This document shows, piece after piece, positions 62,737 through 64,000 of a stretch of 64,000 nt of DNA (positions within the stretch are counted from its first letter, which is position 1; every line of letters starts with the position of its first letter). The notes under the pieces are model-generated. The model was not told the DNA's origin and searched no databases. It saw only the letters and a program-made list of their open reading frames with translations. The translations under genes were made by a program, and so were the position numbers. Source of the stretch: Salinibacterium sp. ZJ70 (GTDB lineage Bacteria; Actinomycetota; Actinomycetes; Actinomycetales; Microbacteriaceae); NCBI RefSeq assembly GCF_011751865.2, contig NZ_CP061770.1:1922001-1986000 (forward strand). Reading direction: 5' to 3'.

Positions 62737-63745
62737 CCGGGCGGTGACCTCCCCGAAGAGGCGCGCGAGGGGTGCGATCACGATCGGCCTGAGCGCGACC
62801 CACGCGGCAGCCACGGCGACGAGGGATGCGGCGAACAGCCCGAACCCCATCCAGCTCACGTCGTCGGTCGACGCGAACATGTGCCCCAGGTTGCGCAGCG
62901 CGCCCGTCGAGAGCACGAGGATCACGTGCGTCGCGATGAAGAGCACGAAGCAGAGCATCACGGGGAAGTGGATGCGGCGCGCCCACTCGATCGGGAACAG
63001 GCGGCTCGCCCACGAGTCCGTCGGCCACCACGGTGACATCCGCACACCTGTCGCGGCGGCGAGCGGTGCCGCGACGAACACGATCGAGAAGTAGGCGAGC
63101 TGCTGCAGAGCGTTGTAGTTCACCCAGCCGTGTTCGGTGGGCCAGTCGAGGCTCGCGTAGAGCAGCGCCGACGACACGGCGTTCGGCACGACATCCCAGC
63201 TCGTCGGCACGATCCGCATCCACTGGCCGGTCGTGAACAGCAGCACGACGTAGACGACGCCGTTGGTGAGCCACAGCACGTCGAGGCTCTGGTGGGTCCA
63301 CATCTGGAGGCTCATGCGCGGCTTTCCGCTGCGGGAGGTCCAGAACGCGGTCGGCCGCTTGTCGGTGCGGATCGTCCACCCGGTGCGGATGATGAGCGCG
63401 AGGAAGAACAGGTTGAAGAAGTGCTGCCAGCCGAGCCACGCCGGGATGCCGACGGGCGCGCCCTCGGGGAGGGCGTAGGCGCCCGGGTAGGCCACGAGGA
63501 AGTCGCGCACGGGGGCGATCTCGCGGATGCCCTTGGCCGCGAGCGCGAGCACCACGAGCGCGCCCGCGGCGATGATGACCCGGCGCGAGCGTGGGGGGGG
63601 TGGGGATGCTCGCGCCGGGTCGACTCGGGGGATCCATCCGGTCCGCGGAGGTGGGGGTGCCGGATGCAGCGGGCGCTGCGGCGGGTGCTGATGCGGGCTC
63701 GGCGTCGCGCGGCAGGCCGCGGCGCGCGGGTCGCGGCTCGCTCAT
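62734..63745 (-). pseudogene. Cytochrome b/b6-type membrane protein with frameshift at a G8 tract
   Basis: Reading from ATG 63745, which overlaps the etfA stop as ATGA, gives a disordered Pro/Ala-rich N-terminus ([18 protein letters not shown]...). At the run of eight G (63593-63600 on the plus strand) the frame must shift to reach RSRRVIIAAGALVVLALAAKG, the first TM segment, and the intact membrane part ending at 62734. Seven G would join the two parts into one 336-residue protein. Without the shift, GTG 63555 would begin inside TM1. The membrane part has four histidines suited to b-type haem (WQHFFN, MWTHQSL, RIHFPVM, IATHVIL). It may pass electrons between ETF and the quinone pool. Sequencing error, slippage and true decay are all possible. 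Confidence 0.75.
63593..63600. other. Poly-G (G8) frameshift tract
   Basis: Eight consecutive G on the plus strand (C8 in the cytochrome b mRNA sense), followed after one T by G4. Both flanks code for the same protein in different frames. Confidence 0.8.
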
Positions 63746-64000
63746 CCGCGGACCTTTCGCGCCTCGAGCTCGGCGATGAGCTGGGGTACGACCGTGAACA
63801 CATCGCCCACGACACCGAAGTCCGCGACGTCAAAGATCGGGGCGTCGGCGTCGCGGTTGATCGCGACGATCGTCTTGGCGGTCTGCATGCCCGCCTTGTG
63901 CTGGATGGCGCCCGAGATGCCGAGCTGCGGCGACACAGAGACGCCTGTCTGCCCCACCTGGGCCGACTGCTCGATGTAGCCCGCGTCGACAGCGGCACGG
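63742..64000 (-). CDS. etfA: Electron transfer flavoprotein alpha subunit, C-terminal part
   Basis: The last 85 or so residues are inside the window; the 5' part lies beyond 64000. The FAD-binding signature of EtfA is complete: [34 protein letters not shown] (split), followed by [23 protein letters not shown] accepts electrons from acyl-CoA and related dehydrogenases. Its stop overlaps the start of the frameshifted cytochrome b gene. Confidence 0.93.
   Translation of the reverse strand, partial: RAAVDAGYIEQSAQVGQTGVSVSPQLGISGAIQHKAGMQTAKTIVAINRDADAPIFDVADFGVVGDVFTVVPQLIAELEARKVRG

Noticed and set aside
62585..63745. 386-residue frame starting MSEPRP as one intact protein
   Set aside because: After the G8 tract this frame is Arg/His-rich noise antisense to nothing and runs over the ftsY start, whereas the other frame gives a clean haem-binding membrane protein.

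Overview
The window is high-GC chromosomal DNA from an actinobacterium, most likely a member of the Microbacteriaceae. Supporting signs are GlgE, DUF3097, DUF2469 and SCO4848-type proteins, F420/FMN LLM-class oxidoreductases, an LAATG sorting signal, and many genes whose start codon lies 6-7 nt after a TANNNT -10 box (leaderless transcription). No rRNA, tRNA, CRISPR array, phage or insertion sequence was seen.

Layout. (1) 1-4.5 kb: 3'-truncated ligA, mnmA and a cysteine desulfurase, i.e. DNA ligation and tRNA 2-thiolation. (2) 4.5-15.2 kb: glycogen/alpha-glucan metabolism with glgX, glgP, glgE and glgB, plus ybaK and an MFS permease. (3) 15.2-24 kb: envelope and cell-shape genes, including a YbbN-like protein, an unusual three-TM protein with an internal lipobox-like site, a 797-residue DivIVA/Scy-like protein made largely of 11-residue repeats, an AI-2E-type permease, a transglycosylase-like protein and a small multi-repeat DivIVA-like protein. 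(4) 24-63 kb: the conserved actinobacterial translation/secretion block, read mostly on the minus strand in the same relative order as Mycobacterium tuberculosis Rv2881c-Rv2921c: cdsA, frr, pyrH, tsf, rpsB, (M23 peptidase), xerC, dprA, comM, yraN, DUF2469, rnhB, lepB, rplS, trmD, rimM, khpA, rpsP, ffh, ftsY. (5) 62.7-64 kb: a cytochrome b/b6-type membrane protein broken by a frameshift at a G8 tract, overlapping the 3' end of etfA.

Accessory modules are spliced into the conserved block: a sortase-type surface protein (27.4-28.6 kb), a phosphodiesterase (32.3 kb), a GNAT/membrane-protein patch (36.5-39 kb), a five-gene type III polyketide synthase operon divergent from map (42-46 kb), transport and ligase genes (48.8-53.3 kb), and an LLM-oxidoreductase/GH13 cassette (53.4-61.5 kb).

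The most novel-looking features are a repeat family with an exact 21-bp period, arranged as direct then inverted copies, found only in the two largest convergent gaps (46.4 and 61.5 kb); the T3PKS operon with four successive 4-nt overlaps behind one promoter whose -10 box overlaps that of map; the hendecad-repeat cytoskeletal protein; and the poly-G frameshift in the cytochrome b gene.
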